Below are positions 16,966-24,513 of a DNA stretch of 64,000 bases, piece after piece. A program made the translations under genes and the position numbers. Position 1 is the first letter of the stretch, and each line of letters starts with the position of its first letter. The DNA lies in contig JACRPN010000021.1 of assembly GCA_016223145.1 (NCBI GenBank), forward strand, positions 62,001 through 126,000. Direction: 5' to 3'. Source of the stretch: Armatimonadota bacterium (GTDB lineage Bacteria > Armatimonadota > Fimbriimonadia > Fimbriimonadales > Fimbriimonadaceae). The notes below the pieces were generated by a model. The model was not told the origin of the DNA, searched no databases, and saw only the letters and a list, made by a program, of their open reading frames with translations.

Positions 16966-17156
16966 GCACAAGTTCTCCTAAGGGTATGTTCGGAGGCCCA
17001 AACCCGAATCAACAGGCCGGCCTTCCCAGCTGAAAACGGGATCGAATGTGCCCCACAGCCCTATTCCGCATCGCCGGACACTTTGTGCCCGGCAATTGCG
17101 CCTATGGAGGCCAGTGCCTGCGCAAGCGCCATCGCCAAAGGCGTATAACAGGAACG

Positions 17157-17855
17157 ATGTACACGCCGTACGACTGGCAGGAAGCGATCGGGCATCGAGC
17201 GCAGTTCATTGAAAGCAAGCTCGCGCTAGGAACCCCGGTGATCGCCGCTTCGTGCGATGCCGGCGTGCTGATGTTCACGCTTCGCAGGCAGTCGAGGAAG
17301 GTCTTCGAGGTGTATGACCGGCTCATCATGGGCGCCATCGGACAGCAATCCGACATCGAGGCGGTCCGACTCGCAGCCATAGACTTCTGCCATCGAGAAG
17401 GCTACGCGCACAGTGAAGAGGATGTGACCTTGCACCGCCTGATGAACGCGATCAGCGCTCCGATCAAGCGGGCTTTTGCAGACTTTTCCTCCGCGCCGAT
17501 CGTGGCCTCGAGCCTGTTTGGCGAGGTCGGGACGGCGCCTGAAGACGATCAGTTCGCCGTGATGGATTACGACGGCGACTATCGGACCAGCAAAGTCAGC
17601 GCGTTCGTCGCGGCAGACCCGAACCTGTCGGATTCCCTTCACAAGAAGCTCTCGGCTCTGGAGCTTGCCGGCAAGACCCCGGAGGAGGGAATTGCCATGC
17701 TGCAGAGCATTTGGGAGAGCGCCCTAAAGGAAACGGCCTCAAGGATCGACGGCTATGAGCCGGAAGAAGGCCTAAGGCCGGAAGGAGCCATCTTGCTGCG
17801 TAAGCCGATGGGAGAATCCCGATACCGGCACGTGAGCGACAACCTTGGTGAGTGA
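17157..17855 (+). CDS. prcA: 20S proteasome alpha-type subunit (PrcA-like)
   Basis: Non-catalytic outer-ring subunit of a bacterial proteasome. The order of elements matches PrcA: MYTPYDWQEAI N-terminal region, RAQFIESKLALGTPVIAASCDAGVLMFT first strands, KVFEVYDRLIMGAIGQQSDIEAVR, REGYAHSEEDVT, and the AEVG-type strand LFGEVGTAPEDDQFAVMDYDGD. There is no N-terminal catalytic threonine. ATG 17157 (232 residues) is chosen because the family begins there; AGGAAC lies just upstream. No beta subunit, Pup/UBact modifier, ligase or Mpa/ARC ATPase gene is in the window. It is divergent from the MshEN gene. Confidence 0.75.
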   Translation: MYTPYDWQEAIGHRAQFIESKLALGTPVIAASCDAGVLMFTLRRQSRKVFEVYDRLIMGAIGQQSDIEAVRLAAIDFCHREGYAHSEEDVTLHRLMNAISAPIKRAFADFSSAPIVASSLFGEVGTAPEDDQFAVMDYDGDYRTSKVSAFVAADPNLSDSLHKKLSALELAGKTPEEGIAMLQSIWESALKETASRIDGYEPEEGLRPEGAILLRKPMGESRYRHVSDNLGE

Positions 17856-17898
17856 GGAATCCTGCCTCCTCTATGAGCATACAATTGAACCCTCCACC

Positions 17899-18252
17899 AT
17901 GCTGTTACCACACGCCGAAGTGGCCGAGATACCGGAAGCCAAAGTGCGCCATTACCTCTTGAGTAAAGAGCACAAGGACGGAAGAAGCAAAGCGCTCTTT
18001 TTCGAGCAATTTGGATTCAAATCTGATATGTGGATGGTTTTGCTCGCGGCGCTCAAGGAGCATGCTCGGGTGCACGAAGTCTCGAAGATCGAGACAACAC
18101 CCTTCGGGACCAAGTACACCATTGACGGTGTCCTGAATACTCCGACCGGCGACATGCCGAACGTGAGGGTCGTGTGGTTCGTCGAAAGAGATGAGGAGAT
18201 ACCGAGGCTGGTGACGGCGCATCCGCTCGCTCGAAAGCCGCAGACGGAATAG
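17899..18252 (+). CDS. DUF6883-type protein, first of a putative toxin-antitoxin-like pair
   Basis: Short protein with the features I associate with DUF6883: start LLPHAEVAEIPEAKVRHYLLS, KEHKDGRSKALFFEQFGF, then a beta-rich part TKYTIDGVL...VRVVWFVERDEEIPRLVTAHPL. ATG 17899 gives 117 residues; an upstream GTG (17845) extends it without family support. It is followed after 18 bases by a DUF4926 gene. The pair recurs across bacteria next to each other and has been treated as a toxin-antitoxin candidate; activity is not established. The region is somewhat less GC-rich than its neighbours, consistent with transfer. Confidence 0.65.
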   Translation: MLLPHAEVAEIPEAKVRHYLLSKEHKDGRSKALFFEQFGFKSDMWMVLLAALKEHARVHEVSKIETTPFGTKYTIDGVLNTPTGDMPNVRVVWFVERDEEIPRLVTAHPLARKPQTE

Positions 18253-18270
18253 ACTAAGATAGGAGGAGCC

Positions 18271-18522
18271 ATGTCGAAAGGTCATCGAATTAAGGAGTTG
18301 GATCGGGTGGTGCTGACCAAAGCACTGCCCGAACACGGCTTGGTGGCAGGCGACGTGGGGACTGTCGTGCTCATCCATCGGGGCAGCGCTGGCTACGAGG
18401 TCGAGTTCGTTGCGCTTGACGGAGAGACAGTCGCGGTGGCAACCGTATCGGCGAGCCAGGTCCGATCGATCTTGCCGAAGGAGCTCTCGCATGCCCGAAG
18501 CTATGTGGGCGCTTCAGGTTAA
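18271..18522 (+). CDS. DUF4926 small protein, partner of the DUF6883 gene
   Basis: 83 residues with the SH3-like DUF4926 pattern: IKELDRVVLTKALPEHGLVAGDVGTVVLIH, then GYEVEFVALDGETVAVATVSASQVR. A good Shine-Dalgarno (TAGGAGGAGCC) precedes ATG 18271, better than that of its partner, which would fit an antitoxin made in excess. The small size and fixed pairing suggest a stable two-protein module. Confidence 0.72.
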   Translation: MSKGHRIKELDRVVLTKALPEHGLVAGDVGTVVLIHRGSAGYEVEFVALDGETVAVATVSASQVRSILPKELSHARSYVGASG

Positions 18523-18702
18523 TGTTGGCGCATAAAGTTCGTGGCTGATCTTGCCGACGGCGAACATCACCTATGGGGCAAGGCCTTGGGCTGCCGGACA
18601 GCCCGAGCCGTTGGGACAACGTTGCCAAAGAATACTGAACAACCTCAGAGTATGGAGAGTCTCGATGGCCGAGAATGCAGAGGTAATGGCGTGAGACTGC
18701 GT
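18523..18702. other. Intergenic stretch, no gene seen
   Basis: This stretch lies between the DUF4926 gene and a possible small membrane protein. I see no strong hairpin or promoter. Confidence 0.3.
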
Positions 18703-18873
18703 ATGAGTCACCGGGCCGAGGTGTGGCTCTTATTGGCCTGCGCCATCGGCATTCTTGGTCTCAGCCTTCCTGACCTGGTTGGCGGACGTGTCGATTCTGG
18801 GGTAAGAGGACTTCTAACCTGTGCAATCGTTTTGCTGCTCTTCTGGTCCAAGCTTTCCCAGAAGAAAACCTGA
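18703..18873 (+). CDS. Possible small two-span membrane protein
   Basis: 56 residues from ATG 18703. Two hydrophobic segments, VWLLLACAIGILGLSL and GLLTCAIVLLLFW, are separated by a short polar loop, and the C-terminus is basic (SKLSQKKT), so topology would be two transmembrane helices. No family recognised and no strong ribosome binding site; a GTG at 18691 is an alternative start. Convergent with hslU. Confidence 0.4.
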   Translation: MSHRAEVWLLLACAIGILGLSLPDLVGGRVDSGVRGLLTCAIVLLLFWSKLSQKKT

Positions 18874-18934
18874 TCGGTCTCAGCCTGAAGTCTAGCGCCA
18901 ACTGCATCTTGTCAATCGTTTCTCGCCTCTCGCC

Positions 18935-20395
18935 TCAGAGGATATACCGGCTCAAATCGACGTCCTGGGATAGCTTCGCCAGCCGCTCGCGAACCTTCGC
19001 GTCGTCGATCTCCACCTTCTTCGCCGCGCCCTCGGGAGCGTCGAACATCAGGTCCTCCAGCAGCCGCTCCATGACGGTGTGAAGCCGCCGCGCCCCGATG
19101 TTCTCGGTCTTGCTGTTCACCTCCACTGCGATCCGCGCGATCTCATCGAGGGCCTTCTCCGTGAACGTCAGCGAGACCCCGTCGGCCTTCAACAGCTTCG
19201 AATATTGGGTGGTCAGGGCGTTCTGCGGCTCGCGCAGGATCCGCCGGAAATCGTCTTCCGTGAGGTTCTCAAGCTCCACACGGATCGGCAGCCGGCCCTG
19301 CAATTCCGGGATCAAGTCGCTTGGCTTGCTCATGTGGAACGCCCCGGCGCAGATGAACAAGATGTGGTCCGTCCGCACCGGCCCAAACTTGCTGGCCACC
19401 GTCGAACCTTCGATGATCGGCAGCATGTCGCGCTGCACGCCCTCGCGGCTCACATCCGGCCCCGATCCGCCCGACTTCCCCGCCACCTTGTCAATCTCGT
19501 CGATGAACACGATGCCTGTCTGCTCGGCGCGCTGCACGGCCTCCCGATGCACGCCCTGCCGGTCCACCATCTTCTGGGCTTCCTGCTGGAACAAAACCTC
19601 CTTGGCTTCGGCGACCGTCACCTTTCGAGTCGAACGGCGCGACTGGAAAGGACTCGACATCCCTCCCACATCCAGGCCCATCTCCTCCAGCCCTTGCGGA
19701 CTGAACACCTGCACAAACGGGCTGCTCGGCTCCTCGACCTCCACCTCGACGACCTTGTCATCAAGCGCCTTGCCCTGAAGCTGCTTGAGCAGCCGCTTAC
19801 GAAGCGCGGCTCTACGCTTTTCGGCTTCCTCATAGCTTTCGGAATCGACTTCCTCATCCTCTTCCGGATAGTCGTCCTGCATCTTGGAGCCAAAGATGGC
19901 GAAGGCCTGCTTGACGATCGGGTTGTCCAGCTCCGCCGGACGCTTGCGCTTCTTTGGCCGATCGGGAGAGGCGTCCACCAGCAGGTCGGCAAGCGTCTCA
20001 AGAGCACGGCGCTCGGCTTCGGGGCGGATCGCCTCGATCTTCTCTCGTTCAACGAGCCTTACCGCTGCTGCGGCAAGGTCGCGAATCATGGATTCCACAT
20101 CGCGGCCTACATAGCCGACCTCGGTGAACTTGGTGGCCTCGACCTTGACGAATGGCGCGCGCGCGAGCTGGGCAAGGCGCCGGGCGATTTCGGTCTTTCC
20201 GACGCCCGTGGGGCCGATCATCAGGATGTTTTTGGGCAGAATATCCTCCCGTTCTTCCTGGGGGAGCTGCTGGCGACGGTAGCGATTGCGCAGGGCGACT
20301 GCCACGGCACGCTTGGCGGCATCTTGCCCGACGATGTACTTGTCGAGGGCCGCGACAATCTGCCTTGGGGTCAGGTCTTCAATGGGGAGCGACAT
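18935..20395 (-). CDS. hslU: HslU, ATPase subunit of the HslVU protease
   Basis: AAA+ unfoldase that feeds substrates to the HslV peptidase. Motifs: LTPRQIVAALDKYIVGQDAAKRAVAVALRNR at the N-terminus, Walker A GPTGVGKTE, the pore GYVGRD loop, Walker B GIVFIDEIDK, and the C-terminal LSRYIL tail that docks into HslV. The I-domain is charged and long, as usual. 486 residues from ATG 20395 (MSLPIEDLTP). The intact docking tail implies that an hslV exists, but it is not next to hslU as is common, nor elsewhere in this window. The upstream gap is full of GTGAGA repeats. Confidence 0.93.
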   Translation of the reverse strand: MSLPIEDLTPRQIVAALDKYIVGQDAAKRAVAVALRNRYRRQQLPQEEREDILPKNILMIGPTGVGKTEIARRLAQLARAPFVKVEATKFTEVGYVGRDVESMIRDLAAAAVRLVEREKIEAIRPEAERRALETLADLLVDASPDRPKKRKRPAELDNPIVKQAFAIFGSKMQDDYPEEDEEVDSESYEEAEKRRAALRKRLLKQLQGKALDDKVVEVEVEEPSSPFVQVFSPQGLEEMGLDVGGMSSPFQSRRSTRKVTVAEAKEVLFQQEAQKMVDRQGVHREAVQRAEQTGIVFIDEIDKVAGKSGGSGPDVSREGVQRDMLPIIEGSTVASKFGPVRTDHILFICAGAFHMSKPSDLIPELQGRLPIRVELENLTEDDFRRILREPQNALTTQYSKLLKADGVSLTFTEKALDEIARIAVEVNSKTENIGARRLHTVMERLLEDLMFDAPEGAAKKVEIDDAKVRERLAKLSQDVDLSRYIL

Positions 20396-20719
20396 GAGGT
20401 GTGGGTGAAGACTCAGAACAACTCTCACCACTCTTGCGATTCTCACAAAATCGCCCTAAAGATCTCTCTCCAACCTGCCGTCATTTACTGATGTAGGAGC
20501 ACTCCGCTCAAACAGAAACAGGGCACGACGGGGGTAACCCCGCTCACGCAAAGCCTAGGGTCTCTGGAGCCTTGTGAGGATTGTGAGAGTGGTGAGAATC
20601 GTGAGAATCGTCCGGAACTCCGGAATCAACTCTCACCAATCTCACCAGATTCACCCTTCTCACCGTTCCGAGAAAGCCGGGTTGCCTGTCTGAGATCGTG
20701 GGCTGCCGTGGAGCAAGCC
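20396..20719. repeat. Intergenic GTGAGA/TCTCAC repeat tract (family D) between hslU and flgM-like gene
   Basis: Near 20410-20450, ACTCTCACCACTCTTGCG-type units; near 20573-20613, GTGAGGATTGTGAGAGTGG units; near 20630-20665, TCTCACCAATCTCACC units. Opposed units can pair into long hairpins. The same family lies in frame in dnaE2 at 10191-10311. Promoters for both flanking divergent genes must lie within or around it. Confidence 0.7.
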
Positions 20720-20995
20720 ATGCGCATATCAGACGCCGAAGTACAACGTATCCTGCAAAAGCAGGCCTCTCTCGTTGCCGACATCGACTCGATCGCCGAC
20801 GGGATCGACGAACCCACCTATGAGATCGACCCCCAGTTCGTGAAGGAGCTGGCGCGCCGCGTCAACGAGATGCCGGACCGAGAAGACTTCATCACCGAAC
20901 TGAAAGCCCGGATCGACGCTGGGACCTATAACCCCACTGCGGACGAAATCGCCGAAGCGATGATCCGAAGGACGATTGCGGATCGGGTGCGGTGA
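20720..20995 (+). CDS. FlgM-like anti-sigma factor domain protein
   Basis: 91 residues from ATG 20720, which has GGAG 6 bases upstream (a GTG at 20708 also opens the frame). The C-terminal half matches the FlgM anti-sigma-28 pattern: VKELARRVNEMPDREDFITELKARIDAGTYNPTADEIAEAMIRR (helix, MPD.R, I..G.Y......IA). FlgM holds the flagellar sigma factor FliA inactive. No flagellar or fliA gene is in the window, so this may regulate another sigma factor or flagellar genes elsewhere. Confidence 0.7.
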   Translation: MRISDAEVQRILQKQASLVADIDSIADGIDEPTYEIDPQFVKELARRVNEMPDREDFITELKARIDAGTYNPTADEIAEAMIRRTIADRVR

Positions 20996-20997
20996 CG

Positions 20998-21088
20998 GGT
21001 GCTCAGGTGCTCAGGTGTTCAGGTGTTCGGAAGCTGAGTTTAAGGGCTCTATCCTGAAAACCTGAAAACCCGAACACCACAGCACCAA
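20998..21088. repeat. Intergenic family C inverted repeat
   Basis: Left part: tandem GCTCAGGTGCTCAGGTG and TTCAGGTGTTCGG units. Right part: CCTGAAAACCTGAAAACC and CGAACACCACAGCACC units, roughly their reverse complement, with about 25 bases between. The same family occurs in frame in dnaE2 (8925-9050, 10494-10617). Here it fills the gap between two convergent genes and could act as a bidirectional terminator-like hairpin. Confidence 0.75.
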
Positions 21089-21093
21089 CAGAC

Positions 21094-21375
21094 TTACACA
21101 ATCAGTTCTTTCGTCAGCGAGGAATTGACGACGCCCACGTACCAGCTTCCCTTTTCCTCATTCGGCGATTCGTGCCAATCGTAGAGGTAGCCCGTCACAA
21201 GGTCATCCGATTGCAGCGCGTCGGAGAGTTGGAGCCGGGGGACCCACACCTCCTTCAGCACCGGATAGAACTCCGAGGGCATCGGCCCGAGCATGAGGCG
21301 GTAATCATCGGTCACATCCACGACCACGATCCGCGCGAGATTCCATTCCCAGAGGTTTCCGTCGATTGCATCCAT
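21094..21375 (-). CDS. Hypothetical small acidic protein
   Basis: 93 residues from ATG 21375 (MDAIDGNLWEWNLARIVVVDV). No family recognised. It is acidic, has no signal peptide or membrane segment, and is rich in tryptophan and tyrosine (LVTGYLYDWHESPNEEKGSWYVGVV). It is separated by about 105 bases from a small membrane protein on the same strand. Confidence 0.5.
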   Translation of the reverse strand: MDAIDGNLWEWNLARIVVVDVTDDYRLMLGPMPSEFYPVLKEVWVPRLQLSDALQSDDLVTGYLYDWHESPNEEKGSWYVGVVNSSLTKELIV

Positions 21376-21481
21376 GGTCCACGTCCTGTGTTCCAGTAGA
21401 GGGGACGGATGGAATCGCGAATTGGATTTATGGGTTCGGGCCAATGGGGCGGCCAGTTGTCCACAAATGAGGCTCATCGGC

Positions 21482-21691
21482 TCATTTTCGTAGAGCTTTC
21501 AACACCAGTCCGGCGCCTATGCTTCCGAGGATCACTACCCCCGAGTAGAAGATCACCCAAATCACGTATCCGCCGGAAACTCGGCCATGTCCCGCCGCAT
21601 TCAATCCGAAGACGATGAGAAGCACCGCAAGAGATGTCAGCGCGAAGCCAGTGATTCCTGATCGCCACCTTCCTGATGTGCCGGACCCCAT
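21482..21691 (-). CDS. Small two-span membrane protein
   Basis: 69 residues from ATG 21691. Two transmembrane segments: GITGFALTSLAVLLIVFGL and a long one with VIWVIFYSGVVILGSIGAGL, ending in a basic tail LKALRK. No family recognised. It starts 42 bases after the stop of the ABC ATPase gene, so it may be the last gene of that operon. Confidence 0.5.
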   Translation of the reverse strand: MGSGTSGRWRSGITGFALTSLAVLLIVFGLNAAGHGRVSGGYVIWVIFYSGVVILGSIGAGLVLKALRK

Positions 21692-21733
21692 CAAATTTGA
21701 TTATGAAATCTATGGAGCCTTGCACCACTTCCG

Positions 21734-22513
21734 TCAAGGATCTACCAATCTCCCCTCCACAATCCTCAGAACCCGGTCGGCGGCGGAGAGCATCGACTCG
21801 TCGTGCGTCACCATCACCAGCGACCCCTCACCCCGGTGCTCGTTCAGGAGCGCCACGACCTGTTCCCCGGTCTTGTGGTCGAGGGCGGCGGTGGGCTCGT
21901 CGGCGAAAATCACCTTGGGGTCCCCCAGAAGCGCCCTCGCCACACAGACCCTTTGACGCTCGCCGACGCTGAGCTCGTGGGGCAGCCGGTGTGCTTTCCC
22001 GCCCAAGCCAAGGACTTCGAGGAGTTCACGCGCCCGTTCCTCTGGTGAATTCGCCGCCACGGAGCGCCCAGACACCCCCTCGGCATCCGCTGCGCTACCC
22101 TGCGACCTCTGCGAGAACTCCGCCTGCGCCGGTACGAAACCCCGATTCATCGGGGCAGGCCCGGCGGCTACGGCCCTCCCCTTTGGAGGGGACGCCAACA
22201 CGACGTTCTCAAGCGCACTCAAGTAACCCAGCAAGAACGGCTGCTGAAATACGAAGCCAAACTCCCTCAGCCTCAAGCGGCTTCGCTCGACCTCCGGCAT
22301 AGCTGCCAGGCATTGCCCGTCGTAGGTGATCCTCCCGGAGGTTGGCGTCTTGAGCCCACTGAGCAGGTAGAGAAGCGAAGACTTTCCAGAGCCTGAGGGT
22401 CCAAGGATGCCGACGAACTCCTTGCTCTCGATCTGAAGATCCAGATCGCGGCAGGCGAAGACCTCCCGCCCGTGATCCTCGTACCGAAGGCTGGCCCTCT
22501 CCGATAGGATCAA
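21734..22513 (-). CDS. LolD/MacB-type ABC transporter ATP-binding protein with in-frame insertion
   Basis: ATPase of an FtsX-type ABC exporter. Walker A is GILGPSGSGKSS, the Q-loop FGFVFQQPFLL, the signature LSVGERQR (LSVGE instead of LSGGE), Walker B VIFADEPTAALD and the switch histidine MVTHDE. Residues about 105-150 between the Q-loop and signature are an extra segment (SPPKGRAVAAGPAPMNRGF...) not found in LolD homologues. Its DNA has repeat-like features: a CCGATTCATCGG palindrome and CCCCTTTGGAGGGG hairpin. The start overlaps the end of the permease gene by 4 bases (ATGA), so the two subunits are made together. Confidence 0.87.
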   Translation of the reverse strand: MILSERASLRYEDHGREVFACRDLDLQIESKEFVGILGPSGSGKSSLLYLLSGLKTPTSGRITYDGQCLAAMPEVERSRLRLREFGFVFQQPFLLGYLSALENVVLASPPKGRAVAAGPAPMNRGFVPAQAEFSQRSQGSAADAEGVSGRSVAANSPEERARELLEVLGLGGKAHRLPHELSVGERQRVCVARALLGDPKVIFADEPTAALDHKTGEQVVALLNEHRGEGSLVMVTHDESMLSAADRVLRIVEGRLVDP

Positions 22514-23670
22514 ACGAGCCTCCTTTCAACGATGGCCACCGGGTCGAACTTGCGAAACCGAAGGAACACCGTCGTGGTTCCCGCCAGCAACACGGCAACA
22601 GGGACGGGGATCGTGTATATAAAGGCGCCCTGGTTCAGCACATCCAGCGCATAGGCATTGGGGTCCATCACGACAGCCTTGATCGCGTTGAGCATCCCGT
22701 ACGCGCCAAGAACACCCAGCACCCAACCTCCCAGCATCACCCACAGGGTCTCGCGAAACATCCGGCTCAAGAGCTGCCTCCGGGTGTAGCCAATGGCTTG
22801 CAGCAACCCAAACTCCACCAGCCGCTGCGACTGGTAGATGTTCATCAGCATTGCCATCATCACCGTAATCACGAGCACCAAGATCCCGATAACGAGGTCG
22901 AGGATCTTGTAGAGCGTGTTGAACATCTCGCGGGTGTCCTTCTCCAGAAGATGATAGGCGTAGAGCTGCACCCGCTCGCCCTTGAAGGCCCGTTCCGCCC
23001 AGCGGTCGAGCTTCTCCTGGTCTACACGATTGCCCGCGAACACAAGGAGGTACTCAAGGGGCGGGAGGTGGTTGAGCTGGAGGTAGGTGGTGTCGGCGAG
23101 CATGACCCAGCTTTGAGTTTTCGCGATGCCGACCACCTTGACCGCATACGGCGAATAGCGCTCCCTCTCGGTGGGGCTCAAGAGAGCGTCTCCGATCTTG
23201 AGCTTGAGGTTGGTTGCCACCGGCTCGCTGATCACGCACTCGGGCATGCCGGCTTCCGGGTACCGCCCCTTGAGCTCGGTCATCCCCACCCTTTCGAGGT
23301 AGTAGCGAAGGTCGTCGGGAGCCAAACCCAGTACGGCAAAGGGCCACTTGCCCACGATGCTCTTGACCACAGCGCTGGTGGCCCTGCAGGTCAGAACTCG
23401 ATCGATGGGTACCGGCGCGTGCGTCTCAATTCCCCTCCGGATCTTGGGAAGAGAGGTAACGTCGCCGCGCGTACTCACGGCCAGCATGAATTTGGAGTAG
23501 CTGTAGGTGGTTCGGATGGAGAGCGGGATGGAATCCATCATCGCGACGATCCCCGCGATCAGCAGCACCGCGAGCAAGATAACGGCGACCAGGGGAACCG
23601 TCCGGCCCCAATTTCGAAAGAGATAGGTGCTCGGCGCAAGCGGTTTGGAGGTGATGCGTCGGGCGGACAT
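22510..23670 (-). CDS. FtsX-like ABC permease (MacB/LolC type)
   Basis: Membrane subunit partnering the following ATPase. One N-terminal helix (VPLVAVILLAVLLIAGIVAM) is followed by a periplasmic domain of about 200 residues, then three C-terminal helices beginning ILDLVIGILVLVITVMMAMLMN, with the coupling motif EFGLLQAIGYTRRQLLSRMF typical of FtsX-family permeases. 386 residues from ATG 23670. Likely exports or extracts a lipid, lipoprotein or peptide; the substrate is unknown. No adaptor (MacA) gene is adjacent. Confidence 0.87.
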   Translation of the reverse strand: MSARRITSKPLAPSTYLFRNWGRTVPLVAVILLAVLLIAGIVAMMDSIPLSIRTTYSYSKFMLAVSTRGDVTSLPKIRRGIETHAPVPIDRVLTCRATSAVVKSIVGKWPFAVLGLAPDDLRYYLERVGMTELKGRYPEAGMPECVISEPVATNLKLKIGDALLSPTERERYSPYAVKVVGIAKTQSWVMLADTTYLQLNHLPPLEYLLVFAGNRVDQEKLDRWAERAFKGERVQLYAYHLLEKDTREMFNTLYKILDLVIGILVLVITVMMAMLMNIYQSQRLVEFGLLQAIGYTRRQLLSRMFRETLWVMLGGWVLGVLGAYGMLNAIKAVVMDPNAYALDVLNQGAFIYTIPVPVAVLLAGTTTVFLRFRKFDPVAIVERRLV

Positions 23671-23814
23671 AGATTCAAGAGAGTACTACGGCAGCAGGAT
23701 GCCAGATGTGCGTTATTACGCGTGGCCGCAGGTCTTTAGCCTGCGAACAGGACGCCAAGAGGTGCGTGCGCCACATCGGCCGGGAATCATCGAACGCAAG
23801 TTTTGGACCTGAGG
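23671..23814. other. Intergenic with short hairpin repeat
   Basis: The stretch contains GGCCGCAGGTCTTTAGCCTGCG at about 23722-23746, whose GCAGG...CCTGC arms pair. A related unit (CCGCAGAGCCTG and GGTCTTTAGCCTGCGTCC) lies at 60617-60663. Confidence 0.4.
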
Positions 23815-24513
23815 TTACGACTTTCTTCGATACCGCAAGAACAACTCATCCCCGACTCGGCACTCCGAAATCAGTTCGAAGTTCTGTAGATGCCCGCGCG
23901 GCAAAGGCTCGCCTCCCGCATACGTCGGGGTGGTTCTACCCAGCTTCACCCTCGGCGCCAGCGTCAGGAACAGCTCGTCGACCACTCCAAGGCCAAACAG
24001 CTCCCCGTTGAGTTCGCTTCCGCCCTCCACCAGTAGCCTTGCGACACCCCGCTCGACCCTCAAGAACCGAAGCAAGCCGCGGAGATCGAGCTCTCCATCA
24101 ACTGAGGGAAAGTGCATCACCCCGTGGGGCAGGCTCTTGGGCTGCCTTTCCAGAGCCCTGGCCTCCCCACCGGCGATGATCGCCTTTTCAGGCACGTCGG
24201 TGAAAAACCGGGATCCCAGAGGCACCTGCCCCGACCGGGTTACCACCACCCGCACCAAGTGAGTTGGAAACCAAATGCCCTTGGTCGCCCTGAGCGTTCC
24301 TGCGCCGATCATCACCGCATCGGCGGCGGCCTGGATTTGGCGCATGGCCGCGTGGTCTGCCGGCGATCCAAGGTCCATCACCGCCTCCTCGCGCGAGCCG
24401 GACACCGTCTTGCCATCCAGCGTCATCACCATGTTGGTGAACACGTATGGCCGATCCTCCGGCGCGGCGGGGAACAGAAGGTCTTCGTAGAGCGGGGGTA
24501 TCGTGTCCGCCAT
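23815..24513 (-). CDS. RibD C-terminal/dihydrofolate-reductase-like reductase
   Basis: NADPH-dependent reductase of the RibD_C fold, as in riboflavin synthesis, but here without the deaminase domain. Motifs: PYVFTNMVMTLDGKTVSGSREEAVMDLGSPADHAAMRQIQAAADAVMIGAGTLRATKG, then LLVEGGSELNGELFGLGVVDELFLTLAPRVK. 232 residues from ATG 24513 (MADTIPPLYEDL). The start codon shares the four bases CATG (24511-24514) with that of the divergent lipoprotein gene. No other riboflavin gene is nearby, so its substrate is unclear. Confidence 0.82.
   Translation of the reverse strand: MADTIPPLYEDLLFPAAPEDRPYVFTNMVMTLDGKTVSGSREEAVMDLGSPADHAAMRQIQAAADAVMIGAGTLRATKGIWFPTHLVRVVVTRSGQVPLGSRFFTDVPEKAIIAGGEARALERQPKSLPHGVMHFPSVDGELDLRGLLRFLRVERGVARLLVEGGSELNGELFGLGVVDELFLTLAPRVKLGRTTPTYAGGEPLPRGHLQNFELISECRVGDELFLRYRRKS

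Noticed and set aside
17157-17855. HslV instead of proteasome alpha subunit
   Set aside because: No N-terminal catalytic threonine (HslV begins TTI/TTV) and the long N-terminal helix plus KVFEVYDRLIMGAIG pattern fit the alpha type.
19079-20491. Long plus-strand frame opposite hslU
   Set aside because: Compositionally biased mirror of HslU without any family pattern.
20396-21088. CRISPR array
   Set aside because: The repeats are short and face each other as inverted units with no regular spacer length or cas genes.
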